From Parabacteroides sp. (GTDB taxonomy: Bacteria; Bacteroidota; Bacteroidia; Bacteroidales; Tannerellaceae), in NCBI GenBank assembly GCA_020026285.1, contig JAHHQS010000018.1, positions 1-38,207 on the forward strand: a stretch of DNA of 38,207 bases, given 5' to 3'. Position 1 is the first letter of the stretch. Each line of letters begins with the position of its first letter. The position numbers and the translations under genes are program-made. The notes under the pieces were generated by a model. That model saw only the letters and a program-made list of their open reading frames with translations, was not told where the DNA came from and ran no database searches. Of the stretch, positions 25,208-35,043 are shown piece after piece.

Positions 25208-25759
25208 TTATAAAATTATGATGGGAAAATAATCTTTTAATGCAATCCGAAATATTTTTAGTGCTTTCGATATATGGAACTCTACAGTTTTGATAGAAAT
25301 TCCTAGATCTTCCGCTATTTTCTTATAACTATGATTATTCTCACGACTTCTGAGGAATATCTCACGTGTTTGTTTAGGCAAAGTCATGAATGTTCTATCA
25401 ATAATAGTTTTCAATTCATCATAAAATATATTCTCTGGATTACAAGCCTGCAATGAGAGAATACGAAGATTCACTTCCCATTCATCACATTCTTTTAAAT
25501 ATTTAGTTGCCTCCTGAGTCACTCGTAAATGCTGTAAATGATTCAGACATTTATGTTTAATTATGGTTAGTATATAAGCTGGTATATTTAAATCAGCTTT
25601 TAGTTTCTTGCGATTTTCCCAATAGTACATAAAACTATCGATTACAATATCTTCCGCTATCATATCATCTTCAACATAAGTAATGGCAAAGCGCATAAAC
25701 CTATTTTTATAATCAGCATATAACTGATCAAAAGATGTAATATCTGAATTACTTTTCAT
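25208..25759 (-). CDS. ECF-type RNA polymerase sigma factor
   Basis: A sigma-70 family factor of 183 residues from the ATG at 25759; a TTG 15 bases upstream could add five. Region 2 is seen near the N-terminus (FDQLYADYKNRFMRFAITYVEDDMIAEDIVIDSFMYYWEN). Region 4 with its helix-turn-helix is at the end (LPKQTREIFLRSRENNHSYKKIAEDLGISIKTVEFHISKAL). This is the Bacteroidetes ECF group that pairs with FecR-like anti-sigma factors to control SusC/SusD loci. It is divergent from the FecR gene, with a 154-bp shared upstream region, and convergent with the GH20 gene. It probably activates susC/D when the STN domain of SusC signals that the glycan is bound. Confidence 0.93.
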   Translation of the reverse strand: MKSNSDITSFDQLYADYKNRFMRFAITYVEDDMIAEDIVIDSFMYYWENRKKLKADLNIPAYILTIIKHKCLNHLQHLRVTQEATKYLKECDEWEVNLRILSLQACNPENIFYDELKTIIDRTFMTLPKQTREIFLRSRENNHSYKKIAEDLGISIKTVEFHISKALKIFRIALKDYFPIIIL

Positions 25760-25889
25760 ATAAACCAGAATCAAAATAATGCTAAAGATAAAAGATAATA
25801 ATTAATTACTAATAATATTTAGTTGAAATAATTTACAAATAAAATAATAAAAGTACATTTTTTTGTTAGGGAGAACGGCTTGTTAACTG

Positions 25890-25901
25890 CTATTATAATA
25901 G
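25890..25901. promoter_or_regulatory. 12-bp palindrome upstream of the FecR gene
   Basis: CTATTATAATAG is a perfect palindrome located 12 bp before the FecR start codon in the divergent sigma/anti-sigma control region. It may be a regulator site. It is short and AT-rich, so chance is a real alternative. Confidence 0.25.
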
Positions 25902-25913
25902 AATAGCTAAAAA

Positions 25914-26855
25914 ATGAATAAAGAAACATTATATAAATTTTTTGACAGACAGGCTTCTAAAGAAGAAAAAGAGTCTGTACGTTTATGGATAGAGTCTTCT
26001 CCCGAGAATAAAAAAGAGTTTCTCAGAGAGAGGGCATTCTTTGATTCAGTACTACTTCTTGGAGGTACAGAGAAATCGAAGAGTAAAAGTAAGAATAAAA
26101 TATATCATAATTTTGTATTAAAGGAGGTTCTTAAAATTGCAGCAATTTGCTTTATAGTATTTTCTACCAGTCTCTATTTTTATAAAATGGAAATTGATAA
26201 AATAGCCTCAACAATGAATACAATTATTGTTCCTTCAGGTCAACATGTGAACATAATTTTACCTGATAGTACAAAAGTATGGCTTAACTCACGATCAGAA
26301 ATGTACTTCCCTGCAGCTTTTGTTGGTGATAAGCGAGAGGTAAAATTAAATGGAGAAGCCTATTTTGAAGTTAAGTCTGATAAAGAAAAACCTTTCATTG
26401 TTAATACTAATAAATGTTCTATTAAAGTACGAGGAACAAAATTTAATGTAGATTCCTATAACGACTCTGAAATATTTTGTACTTCTTTAATAGAAGGTTC
26501 CGTACAAGTATCAGAAATAGAGAATCCTTCCAAAAGTATAATTCTTCGCCCCCATCAAAAGGTGATTTTTAAGGACAATAAATTTTCAACATCACATATT
26601 TCTGATTACGATATCTTTCGTTGGAAAGAGGGGTTGATCTGCTTCCAAAACTTAAATTTTAATCAATTAATGTCTAGATTGGAAAAATATTATGGAATTA
26701 AGATCATAGTCCAAAACAAAAAGTTAATTCAATATGTCTGTAGTGGAAAATTTTGTATCTCAGATGGTATAGATAATGCTTTAAGAATATTACAAAAAGA
26801 TGTGAATTTTATATTTGATCGAGATGAAGAAAAGTCGACTATTTATATAAAATAA
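25914..26855 (+). CDS. FecR-type anti-sigma factor
   Basis: A 313-residue single-pass inner-membrane protein. The N-terminal cytoplasmic part (1-70) would hold the ECF sigma factor and includes WIESSPENKKEFLRERAFFD. The membrane helix is about 71-90. The periplasmic FecR domain follows (about 103-205, NIILPDSTKVWLNSRSEMYFP and GEAYFEVKSDKEKPFIVNT). The C-terminal DUF4974/STN-like region (about 240-313, FQNLNFNQLMSRLEKYYGIKI) would contact the SusC N-terminal domain. It is divergent from the sigma gene and 326 bp upstream of susC. Architecture and length are standard. Confidence 0.93.
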   Translation: MNKETLYKFFDRQASKEEKESVRLWIESSPENKKEFLRERAFFDSVLLLGGTEKSKSKSKNKIYHNFVLKEVLKIAAICFIVFSTSLYFYKMEIDKIASTMNTIIVPSGQHVNIILPDSTKVWLNSRSEMYFPAAFVGDKREVKLNGEAYFEVKSDKEKPFIVNTNKCSIKVRGTKFNVDSYNDSEIFCTSLIEGSVQVSEIENPSKSIILRPHQKVIFKDNKFSTSHISDYDIFRWKEGLICFQNLNFNQLMSRLEKYYGIKIIVQNKKLIQYVCSGKFCISDGIDNALRILQKDVNFIFDRDEEKSTIYIK

Positions 26856-27181
26856 TAAAGCCCATCGGCTTAATTTAATAAATAAAAACTTTATAATTGA
26901 AATATGATTACATATAATTAAGTAAATGATATAGAAGGATTGCTTATCCGAATTATTGGAAAATTTAGCGCGCTGATAATCCTTCAATCTTTCAACTATA
27001 AAATAACAAGTCTATTGGTTTAATTAAATATGCGCTAATTTAATCAAGCCAATAGGTTACAAAATAATATTAATGCCTATGAAATAAAACATGAATAAAA
27101 AGCAGTGAACTTTACCACACTCACTGATAATTAAAACAACATAATTAATTAAAAACTATATTATTAAAATCACAAAAAGAT
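26856..27181. other. FecR-susC intergenic region with inverted repeats
   Basis: This 326-bp gap has no plausible gene. It contains a half-element CCCATCGGCTTAATTTAATA (26861-26880), an inverted repeat GAAGGATT/AATCCTTC (26934-26941 and 26978-26985), and a long hairpin (27012-27055). It must also hold the susC promoter. No clear TAnnTTTG element was found close to susC, consistent with use of the ECF sigma factor, whose consensus I cannot verify. Confidence 0.7.
27012..27055. repeat. Long hairpin upstream of susC, related to an element at the island's right end
   Basis: An 18-bp stem with one G-T pair and one A-C mismatch closes an 8-nt loop (ATGCGCTA). Its arms begin CTATTGG and end CCAATAG. 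The 42-bp core 27015-27056 aligns without gaps to 35933-35974 with about 30 identities, and its right arm resembles the half-element at 26861-26880. It may be the terminator of the FecR transcript or a leader structure for susC. Confidence 0.65.
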
Positions 27182-30100
27182 ATGAAAAAAATTTCATTGC
27201 CGAATATACCTTTTATCAAATGTTTTCGGCTTAAACATTGTTCTAGAGTAATGAAAGTTTCCTCACTTTTACTTTTTTCATTCATTTTATGTGTCCATGC
27301 TGAAAATTCTGATTTTCAGAACGCCTACGTAACAATTCAAATGAATGAAGTAAAATTGGGAAATGTTCTTAACGAAATTGAGAAACAAACAGATTTCTTA
27401 TTTTTCTATAACAAAAATATTGATGTTGATCAGGTTGTATCAGTTAAATTCAAAGATTCATCCATACATAAAGCTTTAACTGAGATTTTTGAAAATAAGA
27501 ATATCGGATTCGAAATAGATGGACGGTATATTATTCTCCATTCGAAAGATAAAAAAAACCCAACAACGATTTCTTCATCCCAACAGGATAGGAAGAAGAG
27601 TATACAAGGTGTAGTTGTAGATAAAAATGGAGACCCTATTATCGGGGCTAATGTCGTTGAAAAAGGAACAACAAATGGAAGTCTGACTAATAGTGATGGA
27701 AAATTCACTTTAGATGTATCTCTTAATGCCGTCTTACAAATTTCATATATTGGCTATAAAATGAAAGAGATTGAAATTAAAAATCAATCCTCTTTAAAAA
27801 TTGAATTAAAGGAAGATATGAAATTGATAGATGAAGTTGTAGTTGTGGGATATGCTGTTCAAAAGAAAGCTAATTTATCAGGAGCAGTTGCAACAGCTGA
27901 TACTAAAAAGTTAAAAGATCGTCCTATTACGAATATAGGAAATGCTTTACAAGGAACTGTTGCAAGTTTGAATATCGATCCAACAAGTGGTGATCCGAAT
28001 GATCATCCCTCTATTAATATTCGTGGTTGTACTTCAATTAATGGAGGTTCTCCTCTAATTGTTATTGATGGAGTAATCTCAGATCAAACACAATTGAACT
28101 ACTTGAATCCGGCTGATATCGAAAATATTTCTGTTTTGAAAGATGCGTCATCTGCAGCAATTTATGGTTCACGTGCAGCTTATGGTGTAATTTTGGTTAC
28201 AACTAAAAAAGGTATGTCAGAAAAAGTTACAGTTAATTACAACAATAATTTTTCATTTCGGACATTGACTGAGAAGCCGGATTATCTAATTGATCCTTAT
28301 ATTCATTTTAGTGAGTGGAATACAGCAAATGGATCTCCCGTTTTCCCTGCAGAATTATTAGAAACAGCCAAAGCGTATATGCAAGATCAAAGTAATCCTG
28401 ACGGTATTTATCTTCCTACAATGGGAGAACAATTTTATGTTTTAATGGGTGATTTGTATGATGAATTTTATAAGAAGAATGCATTTTCAACCAATCATAC
28501 AATTGATATATCAGGTAAAACAGATAAGATTAACTATTATTTATCAGGAAATTATTCTTATCAGGATGGTATGATCCGTTATGGCTCATTCGGTTATAAT
28601 CAATACAACATTAGAGCAAAGTTTGATATTCAGTTAACTCCTTGGTGGAATATTGGATCAAACTCTTCTTATATTTCAGCATATAACAAAAGTAGTTCTG
28701 CCTATTTGGAAACTTTTAATAATCAATTAGAGTCTGTTACTTCTAATTTCTTTTCTCCAGTCAAATTGTCTGATGGACATTGGTATGATATGACAAGCAG
28801 TTTTGGAGATTTTGAAGATGGAGGACAAGCTAAAAAATATGATGATACTTTTTCTCAGTTATTTACTACAAAAATAGATCTTATCAAAGATGTATTAACT
28901 ATAAATGGTAAATTTAATTACTCTCAGCAAAAAGTTAAGTTAGACTATAACCGACTTTCTTTTGATGTGTATGTGGCTCCTGGTCTGTTTGACTCTAAAT
29001 ATAATGTTCCAAACTCAGCAACAGCAAATAATGGAACAGTTAGACATATAACCTATGATGCCTTTGCTTCCTTTAATAAAACTTTTAATAAAAAACATTA
29101 TTTAAATGCCATTTTAGGTTTTAATCAGGAAGAATACCGTTATAACCAACAAAATATGAAGAAGACACAGTTAATATCCCAAAATCTTCCAAGTATACAA
29201 TTGGCTTATGGAACTCCAACAGTAACAGAAGCTACAGAAGAATGGGCATTAAGAGGAGCTTATGGACGTTTGAATTATATATTTGACAATAAATATATTT
29301 TTGAATTCAATGGTCGCTATGATGGTACCTCACGTTTTCCTCACGACAGTCGTTATGTTTTTAATCCTTCAGGATCTATCGCTTGGAATATATCAGAAGA
29401 AAAATTCTTTAGTCCTCTAAGAAAAATAGTTGATTTATTTAAAATCCGTGCTTCTTATGGACAATTGGGTAATCAAGATGTAAGTCCTTATGCTTACATT
29501 GCCTCTATGCCTTCTAATAGAAGTATGTATATTGTTGGAGGTGAACATCGAATGCAAGTAAACGCCCCTGGATTGGTGTCAAGAAATTTAACATGGGAAA
29601 AAGTTAGAACTGCAGATGTTGGAGTAGATTTTACATTATTAAATAACAGATTAAATTTTTCTGGTGATATTTATCGAAGAGACACACGAGATATGTTGAC
29701 ATTTGGTAAAATATTACCGAATGTTTTAGGAGCGAGTGTTCCTCAAGAGAATGCTGCTGATTTAAAGACAAAAGGTTTTGAATTAACAATATCTTGGAGA
29801 GACCAGCTTAAATTAGCGGGAAAACCTTTAAATTATTCTGTCGGTTTCAGTTTATCTGATAGCCAATCTGAAATAACAAAATTTGCGAATCCGACGGGAA
29901 CACTTAATTCTTATTACGAAGGTCAGAAAATTGGTGAAATTTGGGGACTCAGAGTTGATGGATTATATTCAACTGATGAAGAAGCTCAAAATGGTCCAGA
30001 TCAAACAGAAATTTTGATGAATCCGGCTTTATATCCAACCACTGCTGGTACAATAAAATATAAAGACCTAAATAATGATAATAAAATTACACGTGGGAAT

Positions 30101-30661
30101 TATACATTAGGGAACCATGGAGATCTTGAAGTAATAGGAAATGCGCAGCCTCGTTATCGTTTTGGTACGACATTAAGCGCAGACTGGAATGGTTTTGATT
30201 TAAGTTTATTCTTTCAAGGCGTAATGAAACATAATTATGCTCCTGACGGACTTGACCATGTATTTTTTGGTAAATATTCACAAGCATGGAACGTTGAGTC
30301 TGTCGGTCATTTTGTAGATAGATGGAGAGAAGATAACCCTAATCCTAATGCCTATTGGCCAGTATTAACGCATACATCTGCAAATCGTTGGTTACCAAAC
30401 CGAGAAATGTTGATACCAAATGATAGATATCTTCAGAATGCAGCTTATATTCGATTGAAAAATTTAACAATCGGCTATACTATACCTAAAAACATATTGG
30501 AAAAAATTGGTATTCAGCGCTTACGTATCTTCTATTCAGGAGATAATTTATTCTGTGCTTCCGGTCTATATAAATATTATAAAGTAGATCCGGAAAATTT
30601 AGGAGCTCATAAATATCCATATCAGCGTTATAATTCATTTGGTTTGAATATCTCTTTCTGA
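27182..30661 (+). CDS. SusC/RagA-family TonB-dependent outer-membrane transporter with STN domain
   Basis: A 1159-residue outer-membrane importer for glycan fragments, energised by TonB. A long signal region (about 1-40, ending CVHA) precedes an STN signalling domain (about 45-120, LGNVLNEIEKQTDFLFFYNKN). A carboxypeptidase-regulatory-like domain (about 140-222) contains GDPIIGANVVEKGTTNG. The plug (about 228-345) contains the canonical VVVGYAVQKKANLSGAV and SSAAIYGSRAAYGVILVTTKKG. A beta barrel runs to the C-terminus, which ends in aromatic-rich SFGLNISF. The STN domain fits control through the adjacent FecR/ECF pair. susD follows after 27 bp. The protein appears full length. Confidence 0.96.
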   Translation: MKKISLPNIPFIKCFRLKHCSRVMKVSSLLLFSFILCVHAENSDFQNAYVTIQMNEVKLGNVLNEIEKQTDFLFFYNKNIDVDQVVSVKFKDSSIHKALTEIFENKNIGFEIDGRYIILHSKDKKNPTTISSSQQDRKKSIQGVVVDKNGDPIIGANVVEKGTTNGSLTNSDGKFTLDVSLNAVLQISYIGYKMKEIEIKNQSSLKIELKEDMKLIDEVVVVGYAVQKKANLSGAVATADTKKLKDRPITNIGNALQGTVASLNIDPTSGDPNDHPSINIRGCTSINGGSPLIVIDGVISDQTQLNYLNPADIENISVLKDASSAAIYGSRAAYGVILVTTKKGMSEKVTVNYNNNFSFRTLTEKPDYLIDPYIHFSEWNTANGSPVFPAELLETAKAYMQDQSNPDGIYLPTMGEQFYVLMGDLYDEFYKKNAFSTNHTIDISGKTDKINYYLSGNYSYQDGMIRYGSFGYNQYNIRAKFDIQLTPWWNIGSNSSYISAYNKSSSAYLETFNNQLESVTSNFFSPVKLSDGHWYDMTSSFGDFEDGGQAKKYDDTFSQLFTTKIDLIKDVLTINGKFNYSQQKVKLDYNRLSFDVYVAPGLFDSKYNVPNSATANNGTVRHITYDAFASFNKTFNKKHYLNAILGFNQEEYRYNQQNMKKTQLISQNLPSIQLAYGTPTVTEATEEWALRGAYGRLNYIFDNKYIFEFNGRYDGTSRFPHDSRYVFNPSGSIAWNISEEKFFSPLRKIVDLFKIRASYGQLGNQDVSPYAYIASMPSNRSMYIVGGEHRMQVNAPGLVSRNLTWEKVRTADVGVDFTLLNNRLNFSGDIYRRDTRDMLTFGKILPNVLGASVPQENAADLKTKGFELTISWRDQLKLAGKPLNYSVGFSLSDSQSEITKFANPTGTLNSYYEGQKIGEIWGLRVDGLYSTDEEAQNGPDQTEILMNPALYPTTAGTIKYKDLNNDNKITRGNYTLGNHGDLEVIGNAQPRYRFGTTLSADWNGFDLSLFFQGVMKHNYAPDGLDHVFFGKYSQAWNVESVGHFVDRWREDNPNPNAYWPVLTHTSANRWLPNREMLIPNDRYLQNAAYIRLKNLTIGYTIPKNILEKIGIQRLRIFYSGDNLFCASGLYKYYKVDPENLGAHKYPYQRYNSFGLNISF

Positions 30662-30688
30662 TTCTTTAATAATTAAAAAATAAAAGAA

Positions 30689-32476
30689 ATGAAAAATAAA
30701 TTATTAATAAATATTTCTATATTGACGGTATTGATTGGGGTAAGTTGTAATGATGATTTTATGGATCGATTTCCTGAAACAAGCATTACTGAAGAGAACT
30801 TTTTTAAAACGTCTTCTGACTTAGAACTCTATTCTAATCAATTTTATGACTATTATATGTATGAGGGACCACACTTCCTTGATTGTTTAGGAGACTATCC
30901 TTCAGATAATTTAGTTTCATCAGATTCTCATTCCACTATCCATCAATTTATGTCAGGTGGTATTACTCCTGCAAATATAGGACAATGGGATTGGAGTAAA
31001 ATTCGCAATGTGAATTTTATGTTAGCTAGAGCAAATCAGATAACAGATGATGATGCACAACATTATATTGGCTTAGGTCGTTTGACAAGAGCAAATCTTT
31101 ATTATTATGAAAAGGTTTTAACTTATTCAGATGTACCTTGGTATAGTAGAGACTTACAAACTAATGATGAGGAGTTACTTTTCAAAAAACAGGATTCAAG
31201 ATCTTTAGTTGTAGATTCAGTAATAGCTGATTTGGAATATGCAGCTAAAGTTATGAAATCTAATTCTGATCGAACATTATTAACAAAAGAAGTAGCCCTC
31301 GCTTATTTAGCTCGAACTTCTTTAATCGAAGCCTCTTGGCGTAAATATCATCCAGAATTAGGTTTGGATAATGCCGATGATTTTTACAAAAAGACAATTA
31401 GTGCTTGTGAACAATTGATGGAATCAGGAATGTTTTCACTTTATCCTGATTATTCTAAACTATTTAGAAATGATGATTTAAAAGGAAATCCTGAGGTTAT
31501 TCTATATGAAGATTATAATTTAGGCGATCCAAATCTGACTTGGTGGAATGCAGAATGGGATAGGTTTGGAATGTTCTCCCGAGACCTGATGGAAAGTTAT
31601 CTTTATTTAGATGGGGATAAAGCTATTCCGTTTACTTCTGTTGAAGGTTATCGTACTAAGAGTTTTAATGACTTTTATAAAAATAGAGATCCTCGTTTAA
31701 CCGCTTCATTTTGGACACCAGGTTTCCAAAGATACGGACAACCGGAAGCTGCAATTCCTGATTTACAAGATGGCGGATATGGCATTAAGAAATTTGAGGC
31801 AACTAATACTAACCAATCTGGATGGAATGCTAGTGCAAAATGTTTTGCAGATTTAATTATCTTAAGATATGCTGAAGTATTATTAAATTATGCGGAAGCT
31901 AAAGCCGAATTAGGAATTCTCACACAATCGGATTTAGATAAATCCATTAATCTTTTACGTGATCGTGTAGGTATGCCACGTGCGTCATTAGCAGAATGGG
32001 AAACGAATATAGATCCTGTGTTGGATCAAAAATATCAAAATGTTAAATCTTTGCAAAAAGGAGCTGTTTTAGAGGTACGCCGTGAAAGACGTGTAGAAAT
32101 GGTTAACGAAGGTCTGCGTCAAATAGATTTAATGAGATGGGGATTAGGTTCATATTTTGCAAAAATACAAGAAGGTATTTATTTCCCTGGATTTGGAGCT
32201 TATGACATGAATGCAGATGGGAAACCAGATGTGTTGATAATTGCCAATACAGAAGATAAAAAAGATTATGCTGATATAATTGAAAAAAATGCTGTTTCAG
32301 TATATGCGTTATCAGAAGGAAATGTGATGTTGACTGAAGGGACCAAAGGCTATATCAAACCTGCAGGGAAAGACGGAGTATTCAATTTTATAGAACCTAA
32401 ATATTATTATACACCAATCAGTGAACAAGATATTCTTGTAAATCCAAATCTTGTACAGAATAGTTTTTGGAAATAA
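30689..32476 (+). CDS. SusD/RagB-family surface glycan-binding lipoprotein
   Basis: A 595-residue lipoprotein with lipobox IGVSC (Cys20), predicted to cap the SusC pore at the cell surface and bind glycan. The family pattern is clear. It shows an N-terminal NDDFMDRFPETSITEENFF, helical TPR-like repeats with GLGRLTRANLYYYEKVLTYSDVPW, and a C-terminal block LRYAEVLLNYAEAKAEL, then EVRRERRVEMVNEGLRQIDLMRWG. It lies 27 bp after susC and is certainly co-transcribed. A hairpin with T-rich tail follows 37 bp after its stop, so downstream enzyme genes may be expressed at a lower level. Confidence 0.96.
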   Translation: MKNKLLINISILTVLIGVSCNDDFMDRFPETSITEENFFKTSSDLELYSNQFYDYYMYEGPHFLDCLGDYPSDNLVSSDSHSTIHQFMSGGITPANIGQWDWSKIRNVNFMLARANQITDDDAQHYIGLGRLTRANLYYYEKVLTYSDVPWYSRDLQTNDEELLFKKQDSRSLVVDSVIADLEYAAKVMKSNSDRTLLTKEVALAYLARTSLIEASWRKYHPELGLDNADDFYKKTISACEQLMESGMFSLYPDYSKLFRNDDLKGNPEVILYEDYNLGDPNLTWWNAEWDRFGMFSRDLMESYLYLDGDKAIPFTSVEGYRTKSFNDFYKNRDPRLTASFWTPGFQRYGQPEAAIPDLQDGGYGIKKFEATNTNQSGWNASAKCFADLIILRYAEVLLNYAEAKAELGILTQSDLDKSINLLRDRVGMPRASLAEWETNIDPVLDQKYQNVKSLQKGAVLEVRRERRVEMVNEGLRQIDLMRWGLGSYFAKIQEGIYFPGFGAYDMNADGKPDVLIIANTEDKKDYADIIEKNAVSVYALSEGNVMLTEGTKGYIKPAGKDGVFNFIEPKYYYTPISEQDILVNPNLVQNSFWK

Positions 32477-32513
32477 TATTAACGTTTTTTACATTCTAAT
32501 TATTGAAAGTCTT

Positions 32514-32546
32514 AATAGGGCTGACTTGAATATAGCCAGCCCTATT
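32514..32546 (+). terminator. Hairpin after susD (partial terminator or mRNA-end stabiliser)
   Basis: A perfect 10-bp stem (AATAGGGCTG / CAGCCCTATT) with a 13-nt loop is followed by TTAATTATTTG. It lies between susD and the next PUL gene. Such structures often uncouple high susCD levels from lower enzyme levels. Confidence 0.65.
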
Positions 32547-32574
32547 TTAATTATTTGTATAAATATTCATCCTA

Positions 32575-35007
32575 ATGAAAAAGTATCATCTCTTATTATC
32601 AGCAGTTTATTTTTTACTATTTTTCTTTTTTATTGATCCCCTAAGTGCAGAAGATGAGCATGGATTATATTCAAAATTAAATAATAAAACATGGTCTCAA
32701 ATTTTAGAGGAAAATATTTTCAGATGGAGACCACCTTATACTATCAATTTATTAATTAATCCTACTCATTCTCCAGACTGGATTTATGTAAATCCATCAA
32801 TGACCGTTTCTAGACGTAGGGTACTGGAAAATATATCTAACACAGACACCAAACAAAGGGAAAAAGCAAATAGTCAGAATGATTTGGTTGTACAATTTGC
32901 ATTTGATGATCCGGCATTTGTTCCTGATTTTCGTCTCACTAAAATGAAATTAGAAGAAAATAAATATCCTATAGTAACACTTGATTATTATGCTAATGAT
33001 TTGTATTACAAAATAGAATATGCAGCAACATCGTTAGATAATTCACAAACATTATTGGATATGAAAGTCTTTATTAAAAATGAGAGTGTGGAAGATAAAG
33101 AGGCACATGTTCGAACAAAAATAGGTTATTATCCTGAGAATAAAATATTTGATTATCATTATATTCCTTATAGATGGAATTCTTCAAAGTGGTTGCCATA
33201 CGAAGGTATCTCTATGAAAAATCACTTGATTTATAATCATAATCAATTAATAGGAAAAGTCTCTTCTGAATCGATGGACGTTGAATGGGAAGATCATAAA
33301 CAATATACGGATGAACAATACGAATCAATTTTATACCCACATGTATGGTATGGTTCTGGTTATGCACTACCTGAATTTAGGCTACATAATATACAGGATG
33401 TTATTCACTCTTCTAAAAAACTTCAAGCTGGAGATTCTACAGAATTTTCATTATGCCTATTAGTTAACGAAGATAAAATAACCGATACTCATAGAGATTT
33501 GATACAAGATATATCTTATGGTCAGGTTAAATCTCAAGCTGTAAATGATTTTAAGAAAATGTTCTCAGATAAAACTCTATCTGTTAATTTTCCAACAGGA
33601 AATTGGGATGATATTTTAACGGCTCAACAAATTAGTATATCTCAATTATTAATTAAATTTCCAAATAAAGAAACATTCCAGCCTTCTCAGGGAGGTTGTT
33701 CAGAACGTTTTTTTGTTTGGGTATTTGAAGCTGTTCAGATGCTAAAACCTATGTTAAAAGCAGGAAGATTTGAAGATGTAAAAAAAGCGTTGGATTATAT
33801 TTTTGCTTTACAAGATGCAGGATTTCCTCCTGTTGGTAAATTTACAACAACAAAAGGGGCTATTGGAACAACAGGACCACGTTGGGCTAATACGACTGGT
33901 ATGGCATTAGGTTTGGCTAGTGAATATTATCTTTACTCGAAAGACAAGGAATATATAGAACTTTATATGCCTAAGATTTTGAAAGCTATGCATTGGATAG
34001 CAGGAGAGATTAAAGCAACTCGTGTAATGAATTCTGATGGCACACGTCCCCTTACTTACGGAATAATGCCTATGGCTGTAGCTTCTGATGGTGATTATGG
34101 TAATTTTGTGAGTGCAACAGACGTTTTTACCTTTTGGGGATTTAATAAAGCTGTTCAATTATTGGAAACTTTCGGCCATTCTGAAGCCAAGACGATGAGA
34201 GAGGAATTAGAACAATATAAAAAAGACCTTTTAATTGTCATAAACCATTTAACTCGCCCGGATGGATATATAAACCGTAAAATCATTGTTGATGATCCAG
34301 CATTTCGTGAGGCAACCAAATTTGAGAATGGAGATATTATGGCTCCTATTGCGACTGTTGGTATTATAGATCCTAATGTAGATCTTTTTCAGAAATATAT
34401 CAGTTATTATGAAAAGAATATAGCCAGTGATTATTTTCTGAGCAAGATGGATAGAAATATATTCTATATGATTCAATGTGAACATTATTGGCAACCTATC
34501 TATCTGGCTACAGGAGAATGGAAAAAAGCATTTATGTGTCTTCAAACTGCATTAAAATATGGTATGTCACAAGATGCTTATCAGACACAGGAACGTTTTG
34601 ATAAGAGAAATCCGGCATTTGCTCCTTGGCAACCTAATGGAAGTGGAAGTGGAGGAATAATTGATATGCTTTTAAATGCTTTCTATTTTGAAGAAGGAAT
34701 GGATCAGGCCACTGTTTTAGGATGTGTACCTTTCGAATATATAATACAAAACGGAAAAACATCTATTAAGAATCTGTTTACATCTAATGCAACTAGAATA
34801 AATATAGAAGTGAATAAAATAGATAACCAACACTGTCGATTGGAAATATCATCACCAGAATCATTACCTTCCAGAATACGTATTCCTGAATATTTTAAGG
34901 CTTTGCCTGAAAATAAAAATATTAAATCCTTAAAGGGAAACATTTTCCAGATAAAGAAAGATTGTAAAAATGTCTTCTTTGTTTTATCCAAAGCAGAGAA
35001 TTTTTAA
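32575..35007 (+). CDS. Exported alpha/alpha-barrel (six-hairpin glycosidase-like) protein, family unassigned
   Basis: An 810-residue exported protein with a signal peptide (about 1-25, hydrophobic LLSAVYFLLFFFFI, ending LSAE). The N-terminal ~330 residues look beta-rich. The central part (about 340-690) looks helical and is rich in conserved-looking aromatic/glycine/acidic patches. These include QPSQGGCSERFFVWVFEA, GTTGPRWANTTGMALGLASE, SDGDYGNFVSATDVFTFWG and QCEHYWQPIYLATGEWKKAF. A short beta-rich tail follows. This is the layout of six-hairpin glycosidase families (GH78/GH95/GH127-like), but I cannot place it in a defined GH family or name its catalytic acids with confidence. It lies between susD and the SGNH gene (36-bp gap) and is probably the main depolymerising or debranching enzyme of this PUL. 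Confidence 0.7.
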   Translation: MKKYHLLLSAVYFLLFFFFIDPLSAEDEHGLYSKLNNKTWSQILEENIFRWRPPYTINLLINPTHSPDWIYVNPSMTVSRRRVLENISNTDTKQREKANSQNDLVVQFAFDDPAFVPDFRLTKMKLEENKYPIVTLDYYANDLYYKIEYAATSLDNSQTLLDMKVFIKNESVEDKEAHVRTKIGYYPENKIFDYHYIPYRWNSSKWLPYEGISMKNHLIYNHNQLIGKVSSESMDVEWEDHKQYTDEQYESILYPHVWYGSGYALPEFRLHNIQDVIHSSKKLQAGDSTEFSLCLLVNEDKITDTHRDLIQDISYGQVKSQAVNDFKKMFSDKTLSVNFPTGNWDDILTAQQISISQLLIKFPNKETFQPSQGGCSERFFVWVFEAVQMLKPMLKAGRFEDVKKALDYIFALQDAGFPPVGKFTTTKGAIGTTGPRWANTTGMALGLASEYYLYSKDKEYIELYMPKILKAMHWIAGEIKATRVMNSDGTRPLTYGIMPMAVASDGDYGNFVSATDVFTFWGFNKAVQLLETFGHSEAKTMREELEQYKKDLLIVINHLTRPDGYINRKIIVDDPAFREATKFENGDIMAPIATVGIIDPNVDLFQKYISYYEKNIASDYFLSKMDRNIFYMIQCEHYWQPIYLATGEWKKAFMCLQTALKYGMSQDAYQTQERFDKRNPAFAPWQPNGSGSGGIIDMLLNAFYFEEGMDQATVLGCVPFEYIIQNGKTSIKNLFTSNATRINIEVNKIDNQHCRLEISSPESLPSRIRIPEYFKALPENKNIKSLKGNIFQIKKDCKNVFFVLSKAENF

Positions 35008-35043
35008 ACTATATAGTTTGTTTATTTGATGAAAGATTTTTAA

